A DNA stretch of 64,000 bases. Origin: Caccoplasma sp905210875. Its GTDB lineage: Bacteria > Bacteroidota > Bacteroidia > Bacteroidales > UBA11471. A program made the position numbers and the translations under genes. Below, in pieces: positions 25,459 through 34,059 of this stretch (positions are counted from its first letter, which is position 1; each line of letters opens with the position of its first letter). The DNA lies in NCBI GenBank assembly GCA_963931635.1, contig OZ007034.1, positions 1,674,001 to 1,738,000 of the forward strand. The letters are read 5' to 3'. The notes beneath the pieces were generated by a model. That model worked only from the letters and a program-made list of their open reading frames with translations, searched no databases and was not told the origin of the DNA.

Positions 25459-26893
25459 TGTCTGGTATTCGCTCGACTGGTACACGGTCGCGCTTTATCT
25501 GTTGCTGGTCTTTTGTGGCTGGATAAGCATCTATGCGGCCAGTTTCGACTTCGATGCAGCATCGACCATCTTCAACTTCGATGCCCGTTCGGGCAAGCAG
25601 TTGTTGTGGATACTCTTTTCGTTGGCTATCGCTTTTGTTCTGCTCATGACCGAGCCGCGTACGTTTGTTTCGTTGGCCTATCCGCTTTACATCGTATTTC
25701 TTGTCTTGTTGCTTGTAACCATTTTTGTGGCACCCGATATCAAGGGCTCCCGTTCCTGGCTGGTGCTTGGCCCGGTACATTTGCAGCCGGCCGAGTTTGC
25801 CAAGTACGGAACCGCGCTGGCCTTGGCCAAGATGCTCGACAACTACGATTTCGATTTGACGAAACCTCGCTGTTTCTTCAAGGCCTGTGCCTTGATACTT
25901 CTGCCCGTGCTGCTTATTCTCATGCAGCAGGAGACGGGGTCGGCGCTGGTCTATCTCTCGCTCATCTGCATACTCTATCGCGAGGGAATGAGCAGCTTGT
26001 TCCTTTTTGCTGCCTTGTGTGCCGTTGTCTATTTTATTGTGGCGGTCAAATATGCCTCGCTCGAATGGCTGGGCACGCCGGTGGGAGAGTGGCTGGTGCT
26101 GATGCTCATTCTGCTGGTGCTGGTATATATGGTGGCACGTTATCTGCGACGCGCCCGTTTTCTGTATATTTCGCTGCTCGTGATAGCGGTGGTGCAGGGT
26201 GCTGCGGCGATTATCTCTTATTATCTCTACCCTTTTAACCAGCTCTATGTTGCAGGCCTCCTGCTGATGACGGCTGTCGTTGCAACCGGGGTACTCTACT
26301 TCAAGACCTTGCAGCGGAAGCTGTGGATAGCCGTAGTCTTTGCCCTCTTCTCGGCGGTCTATTTGGAGTCGGTCGATTATGTCTTTACCGATGTGCTCGG
26401 TCAGCACCAGCGCACCCGTATCGAGGTGGCATTGGGTATCAAGGAAGATCCCATGGGTGTCGGGTATAATGTAAATCAGTCGAAGATTGCTATCGGTTCG
26501 GGTGGATTTTGGGGCAAGGGTTTCCTCGAAGGCACGCAGACCAAGCTACGCTACGTGCCTGAGCAGGATACCGATTTTATATTCTGTACCATAGGCGAGG
26601 AGCAGGGCTTTTGGGGCGCGACACTCGTGCTGACACTTTTTGCCCTGCTGCTGGTGCGCATCATTCAGCTTGCCGAACGTCAGCGGACAGTCTTTGGCCG
26701 CGTCTATGGTTATTCCGTAGCAGCAATTATCTTTTTTCACCTGGCCGTCAATATCGGAATGGTTATCGGTGTGCTTCCGGTTATCGGTATCCCGTTGCCC
26801 TTTTTCAGTTATGGCGGTTCGTCGCTTTGGGGATTTACCATACTGCTTTTTACCCTCTTGTGTATCGACGCCTCCCGCAACGACAGTTTCTGA
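25442..26893 (+). CDS. rodA: SEDS-family peptidoglycan polymerase RodA
   Basis: The 483-residue protein has about ten membrane helices and the SEDS signatures KGSRSWLVLGPVHLQPAEFA near 100-120 and GIPLPFFSYGGSSLWGF near 450-466. RodA polymerises glycan strands from lipid II beside PBP2. It is about 110 residues longer than E. coli RodA because of extra central segments (about 160-290), a feature seen in Bacteroidales homologues. It is the last gene of the mre operon and faces gdhA across a terminator. Confidence 0.94.
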   Translation: MPRRNNVWYSLDWYTVALYLLLVFCGWISIYAASFDFDAASTIFNFDARSGKQLLWILFSLAIAFVLLMTEPRTFVSLAYPLYIVFLVLLLVTIFVAPDIKGSRSWLVLGPVHLQPAEFAKYGTALALAKMLDNYDFDLTKPRCFFKACALILLPVLLILMQQETGSALVYLSLICILYREGMSSLFLFAALCAVVYFIVAVKYASLEWLGTPVGEWLVLMLILLVLVYMVARYLRRARFLYISLLVIAVVQGAAAIISYYLYPFNQLYVAGLLLMTAVVATGVLYFKTLQRKLWIAVVFALFSAVYLESVDYVFTDVLGQHQRTRIEVALGIKEDPMGVGYNVNQSKIAIGSGGFWGKGFLEGTQTKLRYVPEQDTDFIFCTIGEEQGFWGATLVLTLFALLLVRIIQLAERQRTVFGRVYGYSVAAIIFFHLAVNIGMVIGVLPVIGIPLPFFSYGGSSLWGFTILLFTLLCIDASRNDSF

Positions 26894-26939
26894 GTAATGT
26901 TGCGGCGCGGGTGCGGCCATCATTTAATCGATATAAAAG

Positions 26940-26971
26940 ACGAAGGCTTCGACATGCGTCGAAGCCTTCGT
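26940..26971. terminator. Bidirectional terminator between rodA and gdhA
   Basis: A perfect 14-bp stem (26940-26953 with 26958-26971, loop ATGC) lies between the convergent stops at 26893 and 26994. Confidence 0.85.
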
Positions 26972-26993
26972 GAGTATTGATGCTGTGGTTCGC

Positions 26994-28328
26994 TTAGAGA
27001 ATGCCCTGAGCCATCATGGCTTTGGCCACTTTCATGAAGCCGGCAACGTTGGCGCCTTTTACATAGTTGACGTAGCCGTCGGCTTGCGTACCGTATTTTA
27101 CACACTGGGTGTGAATGTCGAACATGATTTGTTTCAGACGGGCATCTACCTCTTCCTTGGTCCAGCTCAACTTGATGGCGTTCTGGGTCATTTCGAGACC
27201 GCTCACCGAAACACCACCGGCGTTGGCTGCTTTACCCGGAGCGTAGAGTATCTTGGCTTTGAGGAACTCTTCGATGGCTTCGGGGGTAGAAGGCATGTTG
27301 GCACCTTCCGATACGGCGAAGCAACCGTTGGCCAAGAGAGCACGGGCGTCGTCGCCGTCGATTTCGTTCTGGGTAGCCGAGGGCATGGCGATGTCGCATT
27401 TCTCGTTCCAAGGACGGGCTCCTTCAACATATTTGCAACCGTATTTCTCGGCATATTCGCGGATACGGCCGCGGTAGATGTTTTTCAATTCAAAGATGTA
27501 GGCCAGTTTCTCGGCGTCGATACCATCGGGATCGTAGATGTATCCGTTGCTGTCGGACATGGTGATGACTTTGGCTCCGAGGCTGATGAGTTTTTCTACG
27601 GTGTATTGGGCTACGTTACCCGAACCTGATACAGCTACTACTTTGCCTTTCAGGTCGATGTTGCGGGTTTTCAGCATTTCGAGCAGGAAGTATACGTTAC
27701 CGTAACCCGTGGCTTCGGGACGAATGAGCGAACCGCCGAATTCGAGACCCTTTCCGGTGAATGTTCCGGTGTTTTCGCGGGCCATCTTCTTGTACATGCC
27801 GTACATGTAGCCTACTTCGCGACCGCCTACGCCGATGTCGCCGGCGGGAACGTCGGTCTCAGGACCGATGTGGCGCCACAGTTCGGCTACGAAAGCCTGG
27901 CAGAAACGCATGATTTCTCCGTCGGACTTTCCACGCGGACTGAAATCGGAACCGCCTTTGCCGCCGCCCATGGGAAGGGTGGTCAGAGAGTTTTTGAATG
28001 TCTGCTCAAAAGCAAGGAATTTCAAGATGGAGAGATTCACCGATGAGTGGAAACGGATACCGCCTTTGTACGGGCCGATGGCGTTGTTGTGTTGTACTCG
28101 GTAACCCATATTGGTTTGTACTTGGCCTTTGTCGTCGACCCAAGTTACACGGAACGAGAAGATTCGGTCGGGAATGCACAGTCTCTCGATCAGGTTGTAA
28201 CGGTCAAACTCGGGGTGCTCGTTGTAAGCCTCCTCAATGGTACTCAGCACTTCGGCTACGGCCTGATGATATTCGGGCTCGTTGGGGAAGCGTCTTTTCA
28301 AATCACTTAATACTTTTTGGGCATTCAT
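26994..28328 (-). CDS. gdhA: NADP-specific glutamate dehydrogenase
   Basis: The 444-residue hexameric-type enzyme interconverts 2-oxoglutarate plus ammonia and glutamate, the main ammonia-assimilating step in Bacteroides-type bacteria at high ammonia. Motifs are GPYKGGIRFH near 84, LPMGGGKGGSDF with the catalytic Lys near 125, PAGDIGVGGREVGYMYG near 161, and the Rossmann VAVSGSGNVAQYT near 231. It is transcribed alone from a promoter at about 28445-28413. Confidence 0.97.
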   Translation of the reverse strand: MNAQKVLSDLKRRFPNEPEYHQAVAEVLSTIEEAYNEHPEFDRYNLIERLCIPDRIFSFRVTWVDDKGQVQTNMGYRVQHNNAIGPYKGGIRFHSSVNLSILKFLAFEQTFKNSLTTLPMGGGKGGSDFSPRGKSDGEIMRFCQAFVAELWRHIGPETDVPAGDIGVGGREVGYMYGMYKKMARENTGTFTGKGLEFGGSLIRPEATGYGNVYFLLEMLKTRNIDLKGKVVAVSGSGNVAQYTVEKLISLGAKVITMSDSNGYIYDPDGIDAEKLAYIFELKNIYRGRIREYAEKYGCKYVEGARPWNEKCDIAMPSATQNEIDGDDARALLANGCFAVSEGANMPSTPEAIEEFLKAKILYAPGKAANAGGVSVSGLEMTQNAIKLSWTKEEVDARLKQIMFDIHTQCVKYGTQADGYVNYVKGANVAGFMKVAKAMMAQGIL

Positions 28329-28412
28329 TTTAATTTGTAATTATAAGTTGGAAATAAATTACATTGTCTACAAATAGAGCTTTGTTTTCTATCTTTTTGT
28401 ATTTTGTTTCCG

Positions 28413-28445
28413 CAAAGATAACATAAAGAGTAGGAAAAAATCAAA
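28413..28445 (-). promoter_or_regulatory. Promoter of gdhA
   Basis: On the minus strand TTTG (28445-28442) and TATCTTTG (28420-28413) are 21 bases apart. The leader to the ATG at 28328 is about 80 bases. Confidence 0.7.
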
Positions 28446-28657
28446 TATTTCGGGAAGAAAAACGACAAATAGCTGCAAAAAAATTTTTTTTCTTGCAAAA
28501 AGATTTGCTTTGTGAATATTTATTTGAATTTTGTTATGCGCTTTTTCCCTTTACTTTGGTCATAAGATGTCGGTTTTTCTGCGCGTCATTTGTTTGTCAG
28601 ACGGAATCATCGCCGATGCAATTCTTTTTCTTGTGCGCTGCTTTGCCGAAAAATCAT

Positions 28658-28665
28658 TACTTTTG
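28658..28665 (+). promoter_or_regulatory. -7 element of aroA
   Basis: TACTTTTG lies 24 bases upstream of the ATG at 28690. This supports that start over an upstream in-frame Met at 28531, which would place the promoter inside the gene. Confidence 0.5.
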
Positions 28666-28689
28666 CGTATTCATATCAAAATTCCTGAC

Positions 28690-29916
28690 ATGTCGATTTC
28701 TCTCGTTACTCCTCGTCGCCTTGATGCCCGTGTCGTACTGCCTTCGTCAAAAAGTATCTGTAACCGGGCCTTGATACTGAATGCGCTTGCAGAGAGTTCC
28801 ATGCCCATTGGCAACCTCTCCGATTGCGACGATACCCGGGTACTGGTGCGGGCTTTTGAGAGCGGAGGCCCCGACTTCGATATTATGGCGGCCGGTACGG
28901 CCATGCGCTTCCTTACGGCCTATCTGTCGCAGCGGCCAGGTGTGTGGACCATCACCGGTACCGAGCGTATGCGCCACCGGCCTATCCGGTTGCTGGTCGA
29001 TGCCCTTCGCTCGCTCGGGGCGCATGTCGATTATCTGGGCGAAGAGGGTTTCCCGCCTTTACGCATTGAGGGCAGACCCCTCCGTGGCGGAGCTTTAACG
29101 TTGAATGCCGGGGTGAGTTCGCAGTACATCTCGGCCTTGCTCATGATAGCACCCTCTATGCAGGAGGGGCTACGACTCACCCTTACGGGCGAGATGATAT
29201 CGAAACCCTATATAGCCATGACCCTCTCCCTCATGCGCCTTTGGGGCATGGAGAGCCGTTGGGAGGGGAATTACATAGAGGTGGCGCGTGGAACCTATGT
29301 GCCCCGCCCGTTTACGGTGGAATCTGACTGGTCGGCCGCTTCGTACTGGTACGAAATGGTGGCGCTGATGCCCGGGGCATCGGTAGAGTTGCCCGGCTTG
29401 CAGCGTGCGAGCGTGCAGGGCGATGCCCGGGTGGCCGAGTTTTATTCAGCATTGGGGGTAGAGACCGAATTTACCGCCGACGGGGTGCGTTTGCGCCACA
29501 CGGGGCAAACCGCGAAGGCCCCTTTGTTGTTAGACCTTACCGACCAACCCGACCTGGCCCAGACTTTGGTCGTTACCTGTGCCTTGTTGCAGCGCCCCTT
29601 CCGCTTTACCGGCTTGCAGTCGCTCCGCATCAAAGAGACCGACCGTATGGCCGCCTTGAAGTGCGAGTTGGCCAAGCTCGGTTATCGGATAACCGATAGC
29701 GACGACTCGGTCTTGTCGTGGAACGGAGAGCGTGGCAACGTGTCGGAGCCGGTAGCTATCGATACCTACGACGATCACCGCATGGCCATGGCTTTTGCTC
29801 CGGCCGCCCTCTTTTTCCCGGGGCTTGAAATACGCCATCCCGAGGTGGTGAGCAAGTCCTATCCCTCGTTCTGGGACCATTTGCGGCAGGCGGGATTTGA
29901 GTTGCATACCTTATAA
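28690..29916 (+). CDS. aroA: 3-phosphoshikimate 1-carboxyvinyltransferase (EPSP synthase)
   Basis: From ATG 28690 the enzyme has 408 residues and joins shikimate 3-phosphate with PEP in aromatic amino-acid synthesis. Motifs are LPSSKSICNRALIL near 17, AAGTAMRFLTAYL near 72, SQYISALLM near 146 and LRIKETDRMAAL near 317, with YDDHRMAMAFA near 366. It is slightly shorter than E. coli AroA (427) but complete. A divergent arrangement with gdhA leaves 360 bases that hold both promoters. Confidence 0.95.
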   Translation: MSISLVTPRRLDARVVLPSSKSICNRALILNALAESSMPIGNLSDCDDTRVLVRAFESGGPDFDIMAAGTAMRFLTAYLSQRPGVWTITGTERMRHRPIRLLVDALRSLGAHVDYLGEEGFPPLRIEGRPLRGGALTLNAGVSSQYISALLMIAPSMQEGLRLTLTGEMISKPYIAMTLSLMRLWGMESRWEGNYIEVARGTYVPRPFTVESDWSAASYWYEMVALMPGASVELPGLQRASVQGDARVAEFYSALGVETEFTADGVRLRHTGQTAKAPLLLDLTDQPDLAQTLVVTCALLQRPFRFTGLQSLRIKETDRMAALKCELAKLGYRITDSDDSVLSWNGERGNVSEPVAIDTYDDHRMAMAFAPAALFFPGLEIRHPEVVSKSYPSFWDHLRQAGFELHTL

Positions 29917-29931
29917 TATGAAGTTGTGCCT

Positions 29932-30381
29932 ATGATGGGTCTTTTATATATAGTGTTGGCTATCATCGCTCTCGGTGTGGCGTGTTATCTCTATGAGCGG
30001 AAACGGCCGAAGCAGCAACCGACCGCTGAACCCGAGAAAGAACAGTCACATGCCTCAACAGACGGCGGCGCATGTTGCGGTCTGCATCTGGTGTGCGAGC
30101 GAGACGCTTTGCTGCTCGACCCCCGAAGCGAAACGCTTTATTACGACGATGAAGAGCTCGATGCCTATGCTGGGCGGGCGGCCGATGCCTATACACCCGA
30201 CGAGATACAGGCTTTTGAGGAGGTTTTCTTTACATTGCTTCCCGAAGATGTGCAGGGGTGGCTAATCAGTTTGCAGCGGCGCGGCATACAGCTGCCCGAG
30301 GCGCTCGAACCCGCCGTGTGGCTTGTCGTGCGCGAACAGCGGGAGCAAAAGTCGGCTGCGAAGAAAAAAGACCAGGAATAA
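29932..30381 (+). CDS. Hypothetical membrane-anchored protein with a CC motif
   Basis: The 149-residue protein has one N-terminal membrane helix (about 3-21, GLLYIVLAIIALGVACYLY), a short basic/polar linker and a soluble domain beginning with CCGLHLVCERDALLLD, followed by acidic segments (YYDDEELDAYAGR, YTPDEIQAFEEVFF). I do not recognise the family. Starts at GTG 29926 or ATG 29935 are also possible. It lies 15 bases after aroA and 9 bases before the permease gene, so it is probably co-transcribed with both; the three Cys could bind metal, in keeping with the permease. Confidence 0.65.
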   Translation: MMGLLYIVLAIIALGVACYLYERKRPKQQPTAEPEKEQSHASTDGGACCGLHLVCERDALLLDPRSETLYYDDEELDAYAGRAADAYTPDEIQAFEEVFFTLLPEDVQGWLISLQRRGIQLPEALEPAVWLVVREQREQKSAAKKKDQE

Positions 30382-30390
30382 ATCCGATAA

Positions 30391-31233
30391 ATGATGTTCG
30401 ACATACTGCAATACGCTTTCTTTCGCAACGCTCTCTGGGCGGTACTGCTTATCGGCATAGCCGGCGGCATTATCGGCACCTATATCGTAACCCGCCGCAT
30501 GGTGTTCATAACCGGCGGCATTACCCATGCCTCGTTTGGGGGGCTCGGTATCGGACTTTTTCTCGGCATCAGTCCCACGGTGGGGGCCCTGCTCTTTGCC
30601 GTAGGGTCGGCCTTGGGAGTGGGGTGGCTTTCCCGTCGCGGCACGGTGCGCGAAGACTCGGCCATCGCTTCGCTTTGGGCACTGGGTATGGCCGTGGGTA
30701 TTATCTGCATCTTCAAGACACCGGGATATGCCCCGGGGCTGAACGAATTTCTCTTTGGTAACATTCTTACCGTTGCCTCGGCCGACCTTGTGTGGTTTGC
30801 CCTTTATGCCGGAGTGCTGGTGCTGCTTTTCCTGCTGTTCTACCGTCCAATGCTGGCGGTGGCCTTCGACCGCGATTTTGCGGCCACACGCCGTCTGCCT
30901 GTGCGTCTTATCGACTATGCGATGGTCGTCATGGTCTCTCTGTGTGTAGTGCTGACCATTCGGCTCGTGGGTATTATGCTTCTCCTCTCGATGCTGACCA
31001 TTCCGCAGATGACGGTCGAGCTTTTTACCCGTCGCTATCTCTCCATACTTGTCGCTTCGGGCCTTCTCACCGCAGTAGGTGGAGTGGCCGGCCTGTGGGT
31101 TGCTTATTGGCTCGACGTGCCGGCAGGTGCCTGCATCGTCTTTCTGCTTATCGCCGTCTATGCACTGGCGCGGTGCGGATGGAGTGTCGTACATTGCCTG
31201 CAACGGCGTAAAAGCGGCGGCGAGAAGCAATAA
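30391..31233 (+). CDS. Metal (zinc/manganese-type) ABC transporter permease
   Basis: The 280-residue protein has seven to eight membrane helices and the ABC-3 family pattern, including RRMVFITGGITHASFGGLG near 30-48 (typical of ZnuB/TroC-type permeases) and TIRLVGIMLLLSMLTIPQMT near 190. It would form the membrane channel for a divalent metal such as zinc. The ATPase and binding protein are not adjacent, so partners must be elsewhere. It is followed after 30 bases by porW. Confidence 0.85.
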   Translation: MMFDILQYAFFRNALWAVLLIGIAGGIIGTYIVTRRMVFITGGITHASFGGLGIGLFLGISPTVGALLFAVGSALGVGWLSRRGTVREDSAIASLWALGMAVGIICIFKTPGYAPGLNEFLFGNILTVASADLVWFALYAGVLVLLFLLFYRPMLAVAFDRDFAATRRLPVRLIDYAMVVMVSLCVVLTIRLVGIMLLLSMLTIPQMTVELFTRRYLSILVASGLLTAVGGVAGLWVAYWLDVPAGACIVFLLIAVYALARCGWSVVHCLQRRKSGGEKQ

Positions 31234-31263
31234 AAGAGGCGAATTGCCGTTATACACATACGC

Positions 31264-34059
31264 ATGAAACCGGGCAATCATTTCCACTTTCGGCTCATTT
31301 TTCGGTACATGGGGATAGGGCTATCCCTCGTGCTGCTGCTTGCGTCGTGTTCGACCCAGAAGAATACGCGGGCCAACCGTTTCTATCATGCCTTTACGAC
31401 CCGTTACAATGTCTATTTCAACGGTATAACCAGTTTTGAAGAGCAGCTCGATGCAATGCAGAACGGTTACGAAGACAATTTCACCCATCTGCTCCACATG
31501 CACCCCGTCTCGGCCTACGGAGTACCTTCCGACCCTCAGCCCAAAGGCGACTTTTCGCGGGCGCTGGAAAAGAGCCAGAAGGCGATACGCCAGCACTCGA
31601 TGCAGAAACCACCCAAGCGCGACCGCAAGAAAATGAACAATCCCGCATACCGGGAGTTTATCAAGCGGGGAGAGTTCAATCCCTTCATACACAATGCCTG
31701 GGTGCTTATGGGAAAGTCGCAGTTCTATCAGGGCGATTTCCTCGGGGCGATGGCAACATTTATCTATATCACCCGCCACTTCCCGTGGAATACCGAGCTC
31801 ATGGCCGAGGTCCGCATCTGGACCGCCCGTTGCTATCTCGAACTTGGCTGGCTCTACGAAGCCGAAGATGCCTTGCAAAAGGTCTCCAAGGAGTATAAGC
31901 TTGAAGGCGATGCGCGGTTGTGGTATGCCACCGTGTATGCCGATTATCTGATACGCACCGGCAAGTATGCCGAAGCCATACCCTATCTCAAAGAGGCGTT
32001 GAAGATGGCCGATGGTCATGCCCAGACGGTGCGCATGACTTTCTTGCTGGCCCAGTTGCAGGCCAAGACCGGCGACAAGGCGGGGGCCTACCGTTCTTAC
32101 CAGTCGGTCATCAAGAAGAACCCCACTTTCCGCACCGAGATGAATGCCCGTATCAATCAGACCGAAGTATTCACCGGTGGCGATGTGTCGAAAATAGAGA
32201 AACGCCTCCGTCGGTTGGCCCGCAACTACAAGAACAGGGACTACCTCGACCAGATTTATTATGCGCTGGGCAATCTATACCTCTCGCGGCGCGACACGGC
32301 CAAGGCCATCGAGAACTATGTAACTGCCGCCGAGAAGAGTACGCGCCGGGGTGTGGAACTGGCCATCAGTCAGTTGACGTTGGGTGGTATCTATTTTGAA
32401 CGCCGCGAGTACACCAAGGCGCAACCCTGTTATGCCGAGGCCTTGCCGCTGGTCGACGAGAGTTACCCCGACTATGCCAATCTGATGCGGCGCTCGACGG
32501 TACTCGACGAGTTGTCGGTGTATGCCGGCAATGTTGAGTTGCAAGACAGTTTGCAGCGGGTAGCCGCCATGCCCGAAGAGGAGCGCAATCGCCATATCCA
32601 GAAGATTATCGACGACCTCATTGCTGCCGAAGAGGCCGCTGCCGAGGAAGCCCGTCGGGCTGCTCTGCTGGCCGAGCAGGAGGCCAATGCTCTCCAGCTT
32701 GACAAAATACAGCAGGTAACGACACCCACCATACCGGGCGGAAGCACGTCGTGGTATTTCTACAACACTTCGTTGATAACGGCCGGAAAGTCGGAGTTCC
32801 AACGCAAATGGGGACGCCGTAAGCTCGAAGATGACTGGCGTCGCAGCAACAAGGCCTCGTTTTCCCAGTCCGACATTACCGAAGGGGGCGGGGAGGAGTA
32901 TAACGACACCGAGACCCTGCCCGATGAAGAAGCGGAGGCCGAGGCCGATACCTCTGCGTTCAGCAACGACCCCAAGGATCCTCGTTTCTATCTCCAACAG
33001 TTGCCCTTTACCGAGGAGGCTATCGCCGCTTCGAACGAAATCATTGCCGACGGCCTTTTCAACATGGCGATGATTCTCAAAGACAAACTCGAAGACATGG
33101 AAGCCGCCATGGCCAACTTCGACGAGCTCGACCGTCGTTTCCCCGAGAACGATTACCGCCTCGAAGCCTATTACAACTGTTACCTGATAGGTATGCGCAT
33201 CGGCGATGAGGCTATGGCCGAACGCTACAAGCAACGTATATTGACACTCTTCCCCGACAGTAAGTATGCCCTGGCGCTGGCCGACCCCAACTACCTCGAC
33301 AACCTGCGTCGCATGGATTTGGTTCAGGATTCGCTCTACATCGCTGCCTACGATGCCTATCGGGCCGGAGAGAACACCCGGGTGCACACCCTTTATGACT
33401 ACACCCGCACCACCTATCCGCTCTCGAAGCTGATGCCCAAGTTTATGCTCATCGACGCCCTCTCTTATGTCAATGAGGGCGACATCGACCGCTTCAAGTC
33501 GGGGCTGAAAGCCTTGCTCGATGCCTATCCCTCCGAAGATGTCAGCACCCTGGCCTCGGATATGCTCAAAGGCGTTGCCCAGGGTCGCGAAGTGGTATCG
33601 GGAGCTGCTCGTGGCGATATGTGGAGCGTGCGGCTCGGTGCTACGGCCGATGAGGAGGGCGCTGCCGCCGAGGCCGAAGCCGAGAAGGCACCCTTTGTCG
33701 CCGACACGGAGGTGCCGCATCTGCTGGTACTGGTCTACCCCACGGGAAGCATCGAAGACAATCTGCTGCTCTTCAATATCGCCAAATACAATTTCGCCCA
33801 TTTCATTATTCGCGATTTCGACCTCGAAATAATGAGCTTTAACGAAATAAGTATGTTAGTTGTCAAAGGTTTTTATAACTTTGACGAGCTGATGCAGTAT
33901 CGCCGCATGCTCAGTGCGCCCGACGGGGTCTCTATACCCGAAGGGGTGCGGCCGGTCATGATTAGCGAACAGAATTTCAGACTGCTTGTCGAGGGACATT
34001 CCTTCGAGGAGTATTTTGAATTTGTCGAAGAAAACCAACGTATGCCGTATGAAGAGTGA
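31264..34059 (+). CDS. porW: PorW/SprE-type TPR lipoprotein of type IX secretion and gliding
   Basis: The 931-residue protein begins with a lipoprotein signal (Cys near 29 in LLASCSTQKN) and the conserved Bacteroidota opening NRFYHAFTTRYNVYFNG. Many TPR-like helical repeats follow (about 130-440 and 590-830), separated by a charged Ala/Glu-rich coil near 450-475. The C-terminal region (about 840-931) is a globular domain ending HSFEEYFEFVEENQRMP. PorW in Porphyromonas and SprE in Flavobacterium link the outer-membrane secretion ring to the motor. Homologues also occur in species lacking type IX secretion. porX overlaps it by 11 bases. Confidence 0.85.
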   Translation: MKPGNHFHFRLIFRYMGIGLSLVLLLASCSTQKNTRANRFYHAFTTRYNVYFNGITSFEEQLDAMQNGYEDNFTHLLHMHPVSAYGVPSDPQPKGDFSRALEKSQKAIRQHSMQKPPKRDRKKMNNPAYREFIKRGEFNPFIHNAWVLMGKSQFYQGDFLGAMATFIYITRHFPWNTELMAEVRIWTARCYLELGWLYEAEDALQKVSKEYKLEGDARLWYATVYADYLIRTGKYAEAIPYLKEALKMADGHAQTVRMTFLLAQLQAKTGDKAGAYRSYQSVIKKNPTFRTEMNARINQTEVFTGGDVSKIEKRLRRLARNYKNRDYLDQIYYALGNLYLSRRDTAKAIENYVTAAEKSTRRGVELAISQLTLGGIYFERREYTKAQPCYAEALPLVDESYPDYANLMRRSTVLDELSVYAGNVELQDSLQRVAAMPEEERNRHIQKIIDDLIAAEEAAAEEARRAALLAEQEANALQLDKIQQVTTPTIPGGSTSWYFYNTSLITAGKSEFQRKWGRRKLEDDWRRSNKASFSQSDITEGGGEEYNDTETLPDEEAEAEADTSAFSNDPKDPRFYLQQLPFTEEAIAASNEIIADGLFNMAMILKDKLEDMEAAMANFDELDRRFPENDYRLEAYYNCYLIGMRIGDEAMAERYKQRILTLFPDSKYALALADPNYLDNLRRMDLVQDSLYIAAYDAYRAGENTRVHTLYDYTRTTYPLSKLMPKFMLIDALSYVNEGDIDRFKSGLKALLDAYPSEDVSTLASDMLKGVAQGREVVSGAARGDMWSVRLGATADEEGAAAEAEAEKAPFVADTEVPHLLVLVYPTGSIEDNLLLFNIAKYNFAHFIIRDFDLEIMSFNEISMLVVKGFYNFDELMQYRRMLSAPDGVSIPEGVRPVMISEQNFRLLVEGHSFEEYFEFVEENQRMPYEE

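Noticed and set aside
32275..33801. A 508-codon minus-strand frame inside porW
   Set aside because: It mirrors a GC-rich conserved gene and has no family character, promoter or terminator of its own.
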